DNA of 64,000 nucleotides from JANQPX01 sp050633905 (GTDB lineage: Bacteria > Pseudomonadota > Alphaproteobacteria > Geminicoccales > Geminicoccaceae), in contig JBOEHJ010000084.1 in NCBI GenBank assembly GCA_050633905.1, forward strand, positions 68,094-132,093, given 5' to 3'. How positions within the stretch are numbered: position 1 is the stretch's first letter; each line of letters begins with the position of its first letter. This document shows, piece after piece, positions 54,013 through 62,590 of this stretch. Under the pieces are notes generated by a model. That model was not told where the DNA came from. It saw only the letters and a program-made list of their open reading frames with translations, and ran no database searches. Made by a program: the position numbers and the translations under genes.

Positions 54013-56175
54013 ATGGATGTAACCAAAGATACCGATCTTTCAAAGGGTCCTCTTCAGAAAACTGCGATGACATCTGGACAAATTGACCAATTTGACCTGC
54101 TTTTTGCGAGCGTGGACCGTCTGAAAGGCATCGGTCCCCGCTTGCAAGACACGCTTTCCAGGCTGCTCACCCCGAAAGGAGACCGGCCGGCACGCTGCCT
54201 CGATCTCCTCATGCATCTCCCCCATGGCGTCATCGACCATCATGTAAAGACCGATGCGTCGAGCCTGGTTGAAGGCGAGCGAGCGACGCTGGATGTCACC
54301 GTGCTCAACCATCGTCCCCCCTTTAAAAAAAGAGCGCCTTACAAGGTTCGATGCGCGATCGGCGACGATCCGCTCGAGCTCGTTTTTTTCCAAGGCCGAC
54401 AGCGCTATCTCTCAGAACAGCTGCCGATCAACGCACGTCGGATCATCAGCGGCGTGGCCACTCGCTATGGCAAAACCTGGCAGATGGCCCATCCGGACCT
54501 GATCACGTCGCCCGATGCCATCAGCGAGACAAGCTGGCTGCAGCCCATCTACCCCCTGACCCATGGCCTGCATCAAAAGACGCTCAACAGGGTTCTGCAA
54601 TCAACGCTTGAAAGCCTGTTCGACCTTCCAGAATGGCAAGACCCCACATGGTTGGAAAGGCAAGGCTGGCCCAGCTTCAGCGATGCGCTAAGGCGGTTGC
54701 ATCAACCGGAGGAATCAGGCGACCTGGATAGCACGTCACCTGCCCGTCAACGCCTGGCCTATGATGAACTCCTGGCAACCCAGCTCTCGCTGTCGCTCGG
54801 TCGTGACGAGGGTATTGAGGAAGCCGGCCGATCGTTTAAAGCCTCCCACCATCTCCGCCGCGAGATGATTAACATCCTACCGTTCAAGCTTACCGCCGCC
54901 CAGGAAAAAGCCGTCATTGACATCGATGGTGACATGGGAAAGGCGGAACGTATGCTTAGGCTCCTGCAAGGCGATGTCGGCAGCGGTAAGACGGTGGTGG
55001 CGAGCCTTGCCATGCTCCATGCGATCGAGGCGGGTGCGCAGGCCGCCCTGATGGCGCCGACCGAGGTGCTTGCCCGCCAGCATGCCGCCTCCATCGCCGA
55101 TCTACTCACCCCGATCGGCGTCACCACGGCCTTGCTGACCGGCCGAGAACGCGGGGCCGCACGAAAACAGTTGTTGGAACGTTTGAAGAGTGGCGATGTT
55201 CAGGCCCTTATTGGCACCCATGCGCTGTTTCAAGAGGACGTTCATTTCGCCGATCTCGGCCTCTCGGTGATCGACGAACAGCATCGCTTCGGCGTCGACC
55301 AGCGCCTCGAACTCGCCAAGAAGGGAGCGCAATCGGACGTTTTGGTGATGACCGCGACCCCCATTCCGCGAACGCTGGTGCTCTCCTTCTACGGCGATAT
55401 CGCCATGTCGGAGCTGCGCGAAAAACCTGCGGGGCGAAAACCGATTGCAACCCGCGCCTTGCCGACGAGTAAGCTCGATCAGGTGATCGAGGCCATCGGC
55501 CGTGCTCTGGACGAAGGCGGGCAGGTTTTTTGGGTCTGCCCGCTGGTCAATCCATCTGACGAACTGGATATGGTTGCAGCCGAAGACCGCTTTCAATCGC
55601 TGCAACAAGTCTTCGGCGACAAGGTTGGTCTCGTCCATGGCCAGATGAAAGCTGACGCCAAAGACCAGGCGATGGCAGCTTTCGTCCGGGGAGATACCCG
55701 GCTCCTGGTCGCAACGACTGTCATCGAAGTCGGCGTCGATGTTCCGGGTGCAACGGTGATGGTGATCGAGCATGCGGAGCGCTTCGGCTTGGCGCAACTC
55801 CACCAATTGCGCGGGCGCGTGGGCCGCGGCGACAAGCCATCGAGCTGCCTCCTTCTCTATGCAGAACCACTCGGCAATCTTGCCCGGTCGCGCCTCGATG
55901 TGATGCGTAGAACCGAAGACGGTTTTCTGATCGCCGAGGAAGATCTGCGGCTGCGCGGGCCAGGCGAAGTTCTGGGCACGCGGCAAAGCGGCCTCCCCTC
56001 ATTCCAATTGGCCGATCTTTCCGTACATGCTGATCTTCTGGCAGCCGCGCGCGATGACGCCAAGCTCGTGCTAAGTCGCGATCCGGATCTGAAAAGCCCA
56101 CGCGGACAAGCTCTTCGCCTGCTGCTCCGCTGGTTCGAAGGGGATGCAGCTGCCAACTATCTGCGCTCAGGATAG
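54013..56175 (+). CDS. recG: ATP-dependent DNA helicase RecG
   Basis: 720 residues. Remodels stalled replication forks and Holliday junctions. N-terminal wedge/OB domain (VDRLKGIGPRLQDTL), then superfamily-2 motor: Walker A GDVGSGKTVVASLA, DEQHRFGVDQR, MTATPIPRTL, ATTVIEVGVDVPGATVM and QLRGRVGRGD, with RGPGEVLGTRQSGLP in the C-terminal TRG/hook. The start at 54013 could instead be the ATG at 54067. It shares a very short divergent promoter region with sdhE. Confidence 0.97.
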   Translation: MDVTKDTDLSKGPLQKTAMTSGQIDQFDLLFASVDRLKGIGPRLQDTLSRLLTPKGDRPARCLDLLMHLPHGVIDHHVKTDASSLVEGERATLDVTVLNHRPPFKKRAPYKVRCAIGDDPLELVFFQGRQRYLSEQLPINARRIISGVATRYGKTWQMAHPDLITSPDAISETSWLQPIYPLTHGLHQKTLNRVLQSTLESLFDLPEWQDPTWLERQGWPSFSDALRRLHQPEESGDLDSTSPARQRLAYDELLATQLSLSLGRDEGIEEAGRSFKASHHLRREMINILPFKLTAAQEKAVIDIDGDMGKAERMLRLLQGDVGSGKTVVASLAMLHAIEAGAQAALMAPTEVLARQHAASIADLLTPIGVTTALLTGRERGAARKQLLERLKSGDVQALIGTHALFQEDVHFADLGLSVIDEQHRFGVDQRLELAKKGAQSDVLVMTATPIPRTLVLSFYGDIAMSELREKPAGRKPIATRALPTSKLDQVIEAIGRALDEGGQVFWVCPLVNPSDELDMVAAEDRFQSLQQVFGDKVGLVHGQMKADAKDQAMAAFVRGDTRLLVATTVIEVGVDVPGATVMVIEHAERFGLAQLHQLRGRVGRGDKPSSCLLLYAEPLGNLARSRLDVMRRTEDGFLIAEEDLRLRGPGEVLGTRQSGLPSFQLADLSVHADLLAAARDDAKLVLSRDPDLKSPRGQALRLLLRWFEGDAAANYLRSG

Positions 56176-56275
56176 TGGGTGGCATGGCCATGCCATTTAA
56201 CTCCCGAACCAATGCCGACAAAGAACCGTATACCTCTGTTAGCTCGGGCAGGTTCATCGAAGGCGGCCCAACCCC

Positions 56276-56294
56276 AATGACGTGGTCACGCCAC
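56276..56294 (-). repeat. Dispersed stop-adjacent motif, copy 7
   Basis: + strand AATGACGTGGTCACGCCAC, overlapping the DUF502 gene stop (56294-56296) by one base, in the convergent gap after recG. It differs from copy 1 at one position. Confidence 0.75.
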
Positions 56295-57097
56295 TAGCTA
56301 GATGGTGCTTGCCGCGCCAGGCGCTGTCCCTCTGGCTGGGGCTTCAGTCGCTTTGCGCTCTTATCCGCGACGGTCTCCGCCTTCTCGTCCTCAGCTTGCC
56401 CTGAGGATGGCGTCACGATGCCTCCGGAAATCACCAGCTTGATCCCCTCCTCCACCGTCATATCCAGATGGATGAGGTCCTTTCGTGGCACGAAGAGCAG
56501 AAAGCCTGATGTCGGGTTGGGCGTGGTCGGCAAGAAGATGTTGACCAGATCTTCATCGGTTCGTTTCTGAACTTCGCCTCGGGTCGGGCCCGTAACGAAG
56601 CCGATCGCGCCGATGCCGCGCCTCGGGTATTCGATCAGGACAACCTCGCGAAACGAACGTGAAGACTGGTTCAAGACCGTCTCGAAAATCTGCTTCAGCG
56701 TTCCGTAGACACTGCGCACGATCGGCATGCGCGAAAGAAGGCGCTCACCAGTTCGCACCATGGTTCGACCGGCGAAACCGGCCGTAATGAAGCCGATCAG
56801 GGTCAAAAATGCCAGCATGACGATCAGGCCGATGCCGGGAATGCCAAAAGGCAGATAGGTTTCCGGGTTGTAACGGTAGGGGACCAGCCCCCCAACATAG
56901 CCATCGAGGAAGGTAATGAACTGCCAGACTAAAAAGATCGTAATCGCAATCGGTGCTGTGACGATCACGCCCGTCAGGAAGTAGTTACGCAGCCGTGAAA
57001 ACAGATTGGGCTTGTCGGGCGGGTCCTTGAGGACAAACCCTCCACCTGTCTCTTCCAACCCTCTAGGCCTATCGTCATGATCAAAACCTGGCGGCAC
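56294..57097 (-). CDS. DUF502 membrane protein
   Basis: 267 residues from a GTG with GAGAGGTG upstream. Two membrane helices (about 38-62 and 85-112) and a soluble C-terminal domain with the DUF502 landmarks LRNYFLTGVIVTAPIAIT, MPIVRSVYGTLKQIFETV, VLIEYPRRGIGAIGFVTG and IFLPTTPNPTSGFLLFVP. Widespread bacterial membrane family of undefined function, often adjacent to recG in alphaproteobacteria, as here. The last 35 residues are charged and probably disordered. Confidence 0.92.
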   Translation of the reverse strand: MPPGFDHDDRPRGLEETGGGFVLKDPPDKPNLFSRLRNYFLTGVIVTAPIAITIFLVWQFITFLDGYVGGLVPYRYNPETYLPFGIPGIGLIVMLAFLTLIGFITAGFAGRTMVRTGERLLSRMPIVRSVYGTLKQIFETVLNQSSRSFREVVLIEYPRRGIGAIGFVTGPTRGEVQKRTDEDLVNIFLPTTPNPTSGFLLFVPRKDLIHLDMTVEEGIKLVISGGIVTPSSGQAEDEKAETVADKSAKRLKPQPEGQRLARQAPSS

Positions 57098-57657
57098 GCA
57101 ACACCTCTCATCTCAGCTTCAGCGGACCGATGCCCCAAGGTCGAGGCGATCGATGACAACGCATTGAGAACCATAAGCCCCGGCAACCGAACCGTCCAGG
57201 AGGAGGCCTGATTCGAATACTCGCGGGAAAGGAGAATATCGCGTTTTTTGGACCAACTACAGCCAAATCACGTATAAGGATTTTTGATAGTGGATCAATC
57301 GCTTTTGCGGCGATTTGACTCCCTCATTTCACATGGCCGAACCGGCATTAACATATTGAAATAAATGGAAACCGAAATTGACATCAGGAAACAAGATTTA
57401 GATCAAATTTTTTAGAACTTTTAGTAAATGAGTGTTAAATAAAAAGGTAGAAAAGAATACGCTTGACAGCTTATTCATTTACGAATGATTAAGGGACAAC
57501 ACCTGAGGTCATGTTGTTGTTAAGGTTCTTCGAATGAAGTTTTCCGAAAATTCGAGAATTAAACGACATCTTCTCGCATTAGTTGCGTTAAAGGTGACCA
57601 AGGGAAGTCATCGTCATTGTATGTATCCACAGTGTTTCTAATTGGGAGGACTTCTAA
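57098..57657. other. AT-rich intergenic region
   Basis: 560 bp between the divergent DUF502 gene and the coiled-coil gene. From about 57240 to 57650 the sequence is clearly AT-richer than the rest of the window, with A and T runs. It has a good -35/-10 candidate (listed) and a long leader of about 165 nt before the next ATG. No gene or known RNA family recognised. Confidence 0.5.
57463..57491 (+). promoter_or_regulatory. Candidate sigma-70-type promoter
   Basis: Perfect -35 TTGACA (57463-57468), 17-base spacer, then TGATTA as a loose -10. It lies in the AT-rich zone and points at the coiled-coil protein gene, leaving a leader of about 160 nt. Confidence 0.45.
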
Positions 57658-58173
57658 ATGAATGTTGCGGAACATCGTCACCAACAAGTCATGACACAAG
57701 ACAATATCCATGTGATCAACAATGCCCTTTTGCTGACCAAGCGCATCAGGGATCTCCAGGCGCGACGCCAATCCCTGGTCTCCAGACAGGAACAGCTGCG
57801 CACGCAACTTCCCGATTGGGCAGTGGAGCCGCTGCGGCTTGTCGGCATGACCGGCAACGAAGTGCGCGGTCTGGTGGATGATCTCACCAATGTCGAAGCC
57901 GAAAACGGCCTCGATGATATCGACACGCAGCTCAATGAGATCGATCAGCAAGTCGAAGAGCTCGAAAATATCCTGGTCAACACCAAAGCCAACAGCCTCG
58001 GTGAAGTCGCCACCGTGATGGATCTGGTGATCACCCGTTTTCGCGAGATTTTCGTGACGGATCCCGGCGACGTTTTCTACGATCACGGCGAAGCTCGCCT
58101 ACTCTGGCTAGTCGAGCGCGTCTACGAAGACATGACCGACCTCGTCAAACTCTCCCGCCAAGATGTCGTGTGA
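57658..58173 (+). CDS. Coiled-coil cytoplasmic protein, unknown
   Basis: 171 residues, no signal peptide or membrane segment. GGGAGGAC lies before the ATG. Residues about 25-55 and 70-120 are predicted heptad-type coiled coils (RIRDLQARRQSLVSRQEQL; DIDTQLNEIDQQVEELENIL), broken by DWAVEPLRLVGMTGNEVR. The end (MDLVITRFREIFVTDPGDVFYDHGEARLL, in pieces) is helical and acidic. I do not recognise a family. Single gene with its own strong-looking promoter, upstream of pyrE by 178 bp. Confidence 0.65.
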   Translation: MNVAEHRHQQVMTQDNIHVINNALLLTKRIRDLQARRQSLVSRQEQLRTQLPDWAVEPLRLVGMTGNEVRGLVDDLTNVEAENGLDDIDTQLNEIDQQVEELENILVNTKANSLGEVATVMDLVITRFREIFVTDPGDVFYDHGEARLLWLVERVYEDMTDLVKLSRQDVV

Positions 58174-58351
58174 CGACAGCATTGACCTGTTGTTCTTGAA
58201 GCGTCGTTTTGACTGAGATCTATTGAGCCTGACATGCCTGTTTGATCGTCCAGCTATTTGGTGGGCGGTTGAACAGGCAGGCACTATTGGCGATTGGTCG
58301 AAAACTGCTATAGGACGCTCGCATCCGATTTGACACGAGGAGTGAGCGCCG

Positions 58352-59047
58352 ATGATCCCGACCAGCTTCACTGAGCCATCCTTGATGGCCGAACTCACCG
58401 CAAAAATGCTGCTCGAGATCAAGGCCGTGCATTTCAGGGCGGACGAGCCCTATACGTTTACGTCAGGCCTCGCCAGCCCCGTCTATATCGACTGCCGAAA
58501 GCTTATTTCCTATCCTAGAATCCGCAGCACCCTCATGGACTTTTCTGTTACAAAGCTTCATCGAGACGCTGGCTTTGAACAATTCGACGGCATCGCCGGC
58601 GGCGAAACCGCCGGTATTCCTTTTGCCGCCTGGATCGCCGAGCGTGTCTCGCTCCCGATGTACTATGTGCGGAAAAAACCGAAGGGCTTTGGCCGGGATG
58701 CCCAGATCGAAGGCGACAGCGTCGACGGCAAACGGATTCTTTTGGTCGAAGACCTCACAACCGACGGCGGCAGCAAACTAAAATTCACCGATGCCCTGCG
58801 TGAAGCTGGCGCCGAGGTTGCCCACACCCTGGTGGTGTTCTACTACGACATTTTTCCCGAGACCAAATCGAAACTAAAAGAACATGGCCTGACGCTGCAC
58901 AATCTGGCGACCTGGTGGGATGTGCTGGCAGCAGCAAAGGCGGGAGAGCATTTTGACGCCAACACGCTTGACCAGGTGGAGCGTTTCTTGAACGAACCGC
59001 TGAAGTGGTCGGCGGAAAATGGCGGAATTTCGGAGATGGCGGTTTAG
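58352..59047 (+). CDS. pyrE: Orotate phosphoribosyltransferase
   Basis: 231 residues, the usual alphaproteobacterial length. Forms OMP from orotate and PRPP in pyrimidine synthesis. PRPP-binding loop ILLVEDLTTDGGSKL, the KPKGFGR catalytic loop and the substrate-binding start YTFTSGLASPVYIDCRKL are all present. GAGGAG sits a few bases before the ATG. Stands alone with no other pyr gene near. Confidence 0.96.
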   Translation: MIPTSFTEPSLMAELTAKMLLEIKAVHFRADEPYTFTSGLASPVYIDCRKLISYPRIRSTLMDFSVTKLHRDAGFEQFDGIAGGETAGIPFAAWIAERVSLPMYYVRKKPKGFGRDAQIEGDSVDGKRILLVEDLTTDGGSKLKFTDALREAGAEVAHTLVVFYYDIFPETKSKLKEHGLTLHNLATWWDVLAAAKAGEHFDANTLDQVERFLNEPLKWSAENGGISEMAV

Positions 59048-59082
59048 CTGTTCGCGACCAACGCGAGGACAATTTGGCCCAT

Positions 59083-60693
59083 CTACCTTTCTGAAACTGT
59101 CGACTGAGATTCGAGCGATCTCGCGACTCGGAAGCCAAAGGCATAGTTTTGACTGTTAGGCGACTGTTTGATCCGAAATGCTGATCTCATCGAATCGGGT
59201 TCGTTATCCCAAGAACCACCACGTAAAACACGTTTAGACGTCGAGCCCTTCACCCAGGCACTCCCGTCGTCGGGTGCCCCTGCATAACTCTTGTGCCAGA
59301 CATCTCCAACCCATTCCCAAACATTGCCATGCAAGTCGTGGAGGCCATGATCATTAGCCGGGAAACTACCGACAGGCGCTGTTTGACTGTCATCCCAGCG
59401 GCTGCCGCACCCATCACAATTAGCGCGGTTTTTTCCGATTTCATTTCCCCAGGAGTACGTCGTTCCATCTCTTGGCCGCGCGGCATACTCCCACTCCGAT
59501 TCGCTCGGCAAACGATAGGCCGCACCGGTTTTCTGGCTTAACCACTGGATATATTGCTGCGTAGCTTCCCAACTCACATTAACAACCGGTCGCCGATCTC
59601 GCCCCCACCCCTCATCACCTGGCCGATGATCGCACCCCTTGGCTGCAACGCAATTGTCCCATTCAGCAAATGTCACCTCGTACTTTCCGAGCGCAAAGGC
59701 CTCAATACTGACGAGATGCTTGGGTCGTTCATTCCGATTGTGACGCTGAGATCCCATGAAGAAGGACCCATCAGGAAGGACCACCATTTCAGGGCAATCA
59801 TCACAGTCTTGAAAGACATCGCCGGGCTTGGGTACCACGAAGAGTGCCGTGGGCAGCACGTCTGTCGGCGGCTCGACAGCTGGAACGAATTCCGGAATGC
59901 GCTCTGGTTCTCTGTCCGGGGCTTTCTTGATCTCCGGCTCCACAGAGACAGTCGGCCCGGCTTCAGGCTCAAGCGAAGCCAAGGGCACCTCGAGCCGACC
60001 CACGAACGTCTTGCCTTCAATATCTGAGGTCTCAACGCCCTTAGAATTGCCATTTGTGGTTTCGGCAACAGAGGGAACCTTCGGCGTTACTATTGTCGGT
60101 AACCTGTCTTCTTTCCGAGCGCCCTCCTTGCCGCCAAGAATGGAGTTTGATGACTGCCAAATGGCGAAGCCCATGCCTGCAGCAAGTGTGACGGCAAGAG
60201 CCGATAGATAGTGCCAATAGCGAGAGCCTGCTCCGGTCGATATCGCTTTATCACCAAGCTTTGTTTCGATGGCACGCAGCAGGTTGTCGAAACCGTTCTC
60301 TTCGAAAAGATCGACCCAGTGGATACTTCTTAGGCCAACGCCGTTATCCAGGTCTTTCAGGTCGGGAACATCGCAATCGTCGAGCCGGACAGGGATCAGA
60401 AAAATGCTTTCCCTAGGACGCTTTCGATATTCCGTCAGTGCCATGTTGAATTCGTTCTGCGCATAGCCGACACGATCGACGGATTGGCTCGACAAACAGG
60501 CTAGGACAAGATCAGCGCCCTGGATGACTTTTTTTATTTCATGTTCCCAGATTTGCCCGCCAACCAAATCTATTTTATCGAGCCATGGTTGAAATCCTCG
60601 GCTCTTCAAACGCTGATGCAGTTTTAGAACGGCGGCCTTGTCCTCACGGGAGTGGGCGAGAAAAATGACAGGCTCTTTTCTATTCCCACGCAT
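59083..60693 (-). CDS. TIR-domain, membrane, sulfatase-modifying-factor-like protein
   Basis: 536 residues. Residues 8-145 are a bacterial TIR (TIR_2) domain: VIFLAHSREDKAAV, GFQPWLDKIDLVGGQ, IWEHEIKKVI with candidate NADase glutamate E52, and LACLSSQSV. One membrane helix (161-180), then a Pro/Glu-rich linker (about 190-295), then an FGE-sulfatase/SUMF1-like C-type-lectin-fold domain (300-530) with GKYEVTFAEWDNC, PSESEWEYAARP, DLHGNVWEWVGDVW and RVLRGGSW. The cysteines used by true formylglycine-generating enzymes after RGGS are absent (RGGSWDNEPDSM). Probably a membrane sensor or effector; no partner gene is adjacent. Confidence 0.85.
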   Translation of the reverse strand: MRGNRKEPVIFLAHSREDKAAVLKLHQRLKSRGFQPWLDKIDLVGGQIWEHEIKKVIQGADLVLACLSSQSVDRVGYAQNEFNMALTEYRKRPRESIFLIPVRLDDCDVPDLKDLDNGVGLRSIHWVDLFEENGFDNLLRAIETKLGDKAISTGAGSRYWHYLSALAVTLAAGMGFAIWQSSNSILGGKEGARKEDRLPTIVTPKVPSVAETTNGNSKGVETSDIEGKTFVGRLEVPLASLEPEAGPTVSVEPEIKKAPDREPERIPEFVPAVEPPTDVLPTALFVVPKPGDVFQDCDDCPEMVVLPDGSFFMGSQRHNRNERPKHLVSIEAFALGKYEVTFAEWDNCVAAKGCDHRPGDEGWGRDRRPVVNVSWEATQQYIQWLSQKTGAAYRLPSESEWEYAARPRDGTTYSWGNEIGKNRANCDGCGSRWDDSQTAPVGSFPANDHGLHDLHGNVWEWVGDVWHKSYAGAPDDGSAWVKGSTSKRVLRGGSWDNEPDSMRSAFRIKQSPNSQNYAFGFRVARSLESQSTVSER

Positions 60694-61157
60694 CTAACAT
60701 CTCTGGATTGCTGGAGACCAACGAGCTTCGATAGCGCCAGTTAGTCCTGTAACGACGCAGCTCTTTAGATCATCGTCAGCGGCGTGAAGGTCAGACGTTG
60801 GCAATGCTAACTTTGTTTGATGCTGTCTTGTTGAAAACCGGTCCGACCGAACGAATTGTAATGTCATGATCGAGATACACTGAAGGCTGAATTAAAAGTC
60901 TAATTGTAGCATTTGAATACGCTAGAAGCTCTCCAGATAGCAACGTTAAAGTTACAAGAACTCCTTTCTAGGCATCTTAAGCGATTACAGTTCTTTTTTT
61001 GGTGACCTCGGACTTAGGGACATGCATCTTGCATGCTGCCATCAAAAGGGAACTGCGCCCTGCAGCTGTTTGACATCAAAAGTCGGGCCGCGGTGTTATC
61101 AGGAGAATCCGGGGCGGTCTTATGAGAATGTTGAGGTAGGTAACCGGCGAGCCGCCG
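60694..61157. other. Intergenic region, AT-richer
   Basis: 464 bp between the divergent TIR protein and MFS genes. The stretch about 60780-61010 is AT-richer than average and may hold both promoters. A 66-codon + frame (61022-61222) overlaps the MFS start and looks random. No repeat or RNA gene recognised. Confidence 0.45.
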
Positions 61158-62405
61158 ATGGCGCTACAGGAAAGAGAGCTTCCCATAACCAAGCAGACAC
61201 CCAGCGAGCCCGACGCAAGTAACCGCCAAGGGGCGTTCCCCTTATTGATGGCGTTGTTGATGTCGTTGGTGGCGTTGTCGATTGATATGATGTTGCCGGC
61301 GTTGTCGGTGATCGGGCAGGAGCTTGGGGTTGAGCATGAGAATGAGGCACAGCTGGTGCTCTCGGCGCTGTTTCTTGGGCTTGCTTTTGGACAGATGATT
61401 TATGGTCCGCTGTCGGATCGCTTCGGGCGAAAGCCGCTGATCCAAGCGGGGCTGTTGTTATTCATGCTTGGCTCTTTGCTATCGATTTTGGCGGGTAGCT
61501 TTTCCCTGATGCTGATTGGCCGCATGTTGCAGGGCTTTGGGATTGCGGGACCTCGGATCGTCTCGGTAGCGATGGTGCGCGATCGGTATAGCGGCGATGC
61601 GATGGCCAGGGTTACTTCGTTGATCATGACGATTTTCATTCTGGTGCCGCTGGTCGCGCCCGCCTTGGGACAGGGTCTGATGCTACTCGGTCATTGGCGC
61701 TTGATTTTCATCGCGTTATTGGCGGTTGCGCTGGCGGCCTCGGCATGGCTGCATTTCCTTCAGCCAGAGACGCTTGCGAGGGATCGTCGTCTGCCGCTGT
61801 CGTTCAAGGTCATCTATGGTGCTGCCGTCGAAACTGTTAGCCACCCGGTCGCCCTTGGTTACACCGTTGCCGCCGGCCTGATCTTCGGCGCGTTTCTCGG
61901 CTATCTGAATTCGGCAGCGCAAATCCTGCAGATCCAATACGGCCTTGGCCTCCTTTTCCCGCTTTATTTCTCGGGCCTGGCCTTTGCCTTTGGTGCCGCG
62001 ACCTTACTGAATGCGCGCCTGGTGATGCGCCTCGGCATGAAGTCCCTTGCGCGAACAGCCATCATCGGCCTTACCGTCACCTCGGTGCTTTATCTTGGTG
62101 TTACCCTGGCGTTAGGCGGCCATCCACCACTTTGGTCATTGATGATATATCTGGTCTTGACGTTTTTCGCGATCGGCATGTTGTTCGGTAACTTCAATGC
62201 GCTTGCGATGGAGCCGCTCGGCCATATCGCCGGTGTCGCTGCTGGCATGATCGGCACCTTGACGACCTTCATGTCCGTCCTGCTCGGCGGCTTCATCGGC
62301 TCGATCTATGATGGCACGATCATCCCGATTACCGGTGGGTTTGCCGTGCTTGGCCTGTTATCGCTGATCGCGATGCTGCTTGCCGAGCGAAGCCGCCCCC
62401 ACTAG
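61158..62405 (+). CDS. Bcr/CflA-family multidrug efflux MFS transporter
   Basis: 415 residues, twelve membrane helices. Bcr/CflA marks: SIDMMLPALSVIGQEL in helix 1, GPLSDRFGRKPLI loop, MLQGFGIAGPRIVSVAMVRD (with RxxxxDR drug:H+ antiporter-type motif) and GFIGSIYDG near the end. Proton-driven export of a drug or small metabolite. It is followed 185 bp later by a fatty acyl-AMP ligase on the same strand, so it could export the product of a lipid-linked biosynthetic pathway, an untested inference. Confidence 0.93.
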   Translation: MALQERELPITKQTPSEPDASNRQGAFPLLMALLMSLVALSIDMMLPALSVIGQELGVEHENEAQLVLSALFLGLAFGQMIYGPLSDRFGRKPLIQAGLLLFMLGSLLSILAGSFSLMLIGRMLQGFGIAGPRIVSVAMVRDRYSGDAMARVTSLIMTIFILVPLVAPALGQGLMLLGHWRLIFIALLAVALAASAWLHFLQPETLARDRRLPLSFKVIYGAAVETVSHPVALGYTVAAGLIFGAFLGYLNSAAQILQIQYGLGLLFPLYFSGLAFAFGAATLLNARLVMRLGMKSLARTAIIGLTVTSVLYLGVTLALGGHPPLWSLMIYLVLTFFAIGMLFGNFNALAMEPLGHIAGVAAGMIGTLTTFMSVLLGGFIGSIYDGTIIPITGGFAVLGLLSLIAMLLAERSRPH

Positions 62406-62478
62406 ATCTTCAAGGGGTTCTAAATTGATCGGTACTATGTCGCCAGCGTAGAACCACAAAAAATAGCCGTGTAACTCA

Positions 62479-62528
62479 GGGCTTGCCGCCTGGCATTTCC
62501 CTCAGTAAAGCTTAGCCCGCTTTTTTTT
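62479..62528 (+). terminator. Possible intrinsic terminator after the MFS gene
   Basis: GGGCT (62479-62483) can pair with AGCCC (62514-62518), followed by a run of eight T (62521-62528). The loop is long, so stem stability is doubtful; the T run is the better part of the evidence. Confidence 0.35.
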
Positions 62529-62590
62529 ACCAGACGATGACAACAACGGAGCCTGGACAAGCTCGTCGTGGCCTGTCCGCCAGGAAGTGT

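Noticed and set aside
5123..56296. The stop-adjacent motif as a GntR/FadR-type operator (TGGT-NNN-ACCA)
   Set aside because: The core fits that operator form, but most copies sit downstream of genes, several in convergent gaps without promoters, and their strand follows the upstream gene. An operator is therefore not the first explanation.
59083..59300. TIR/SUMF protein as the variable target of a diversity-generating retroelement
   Set aside because: The lectin-like RVLRGGSW ending resembles such targets, but no reverse transcriptase or template repeat is in the window.
61022..61222. 66-codon + frame upstream of the MFS gene
   Set aside because: Overlaps the transporter start in another frame; sequence has no recognisable features.
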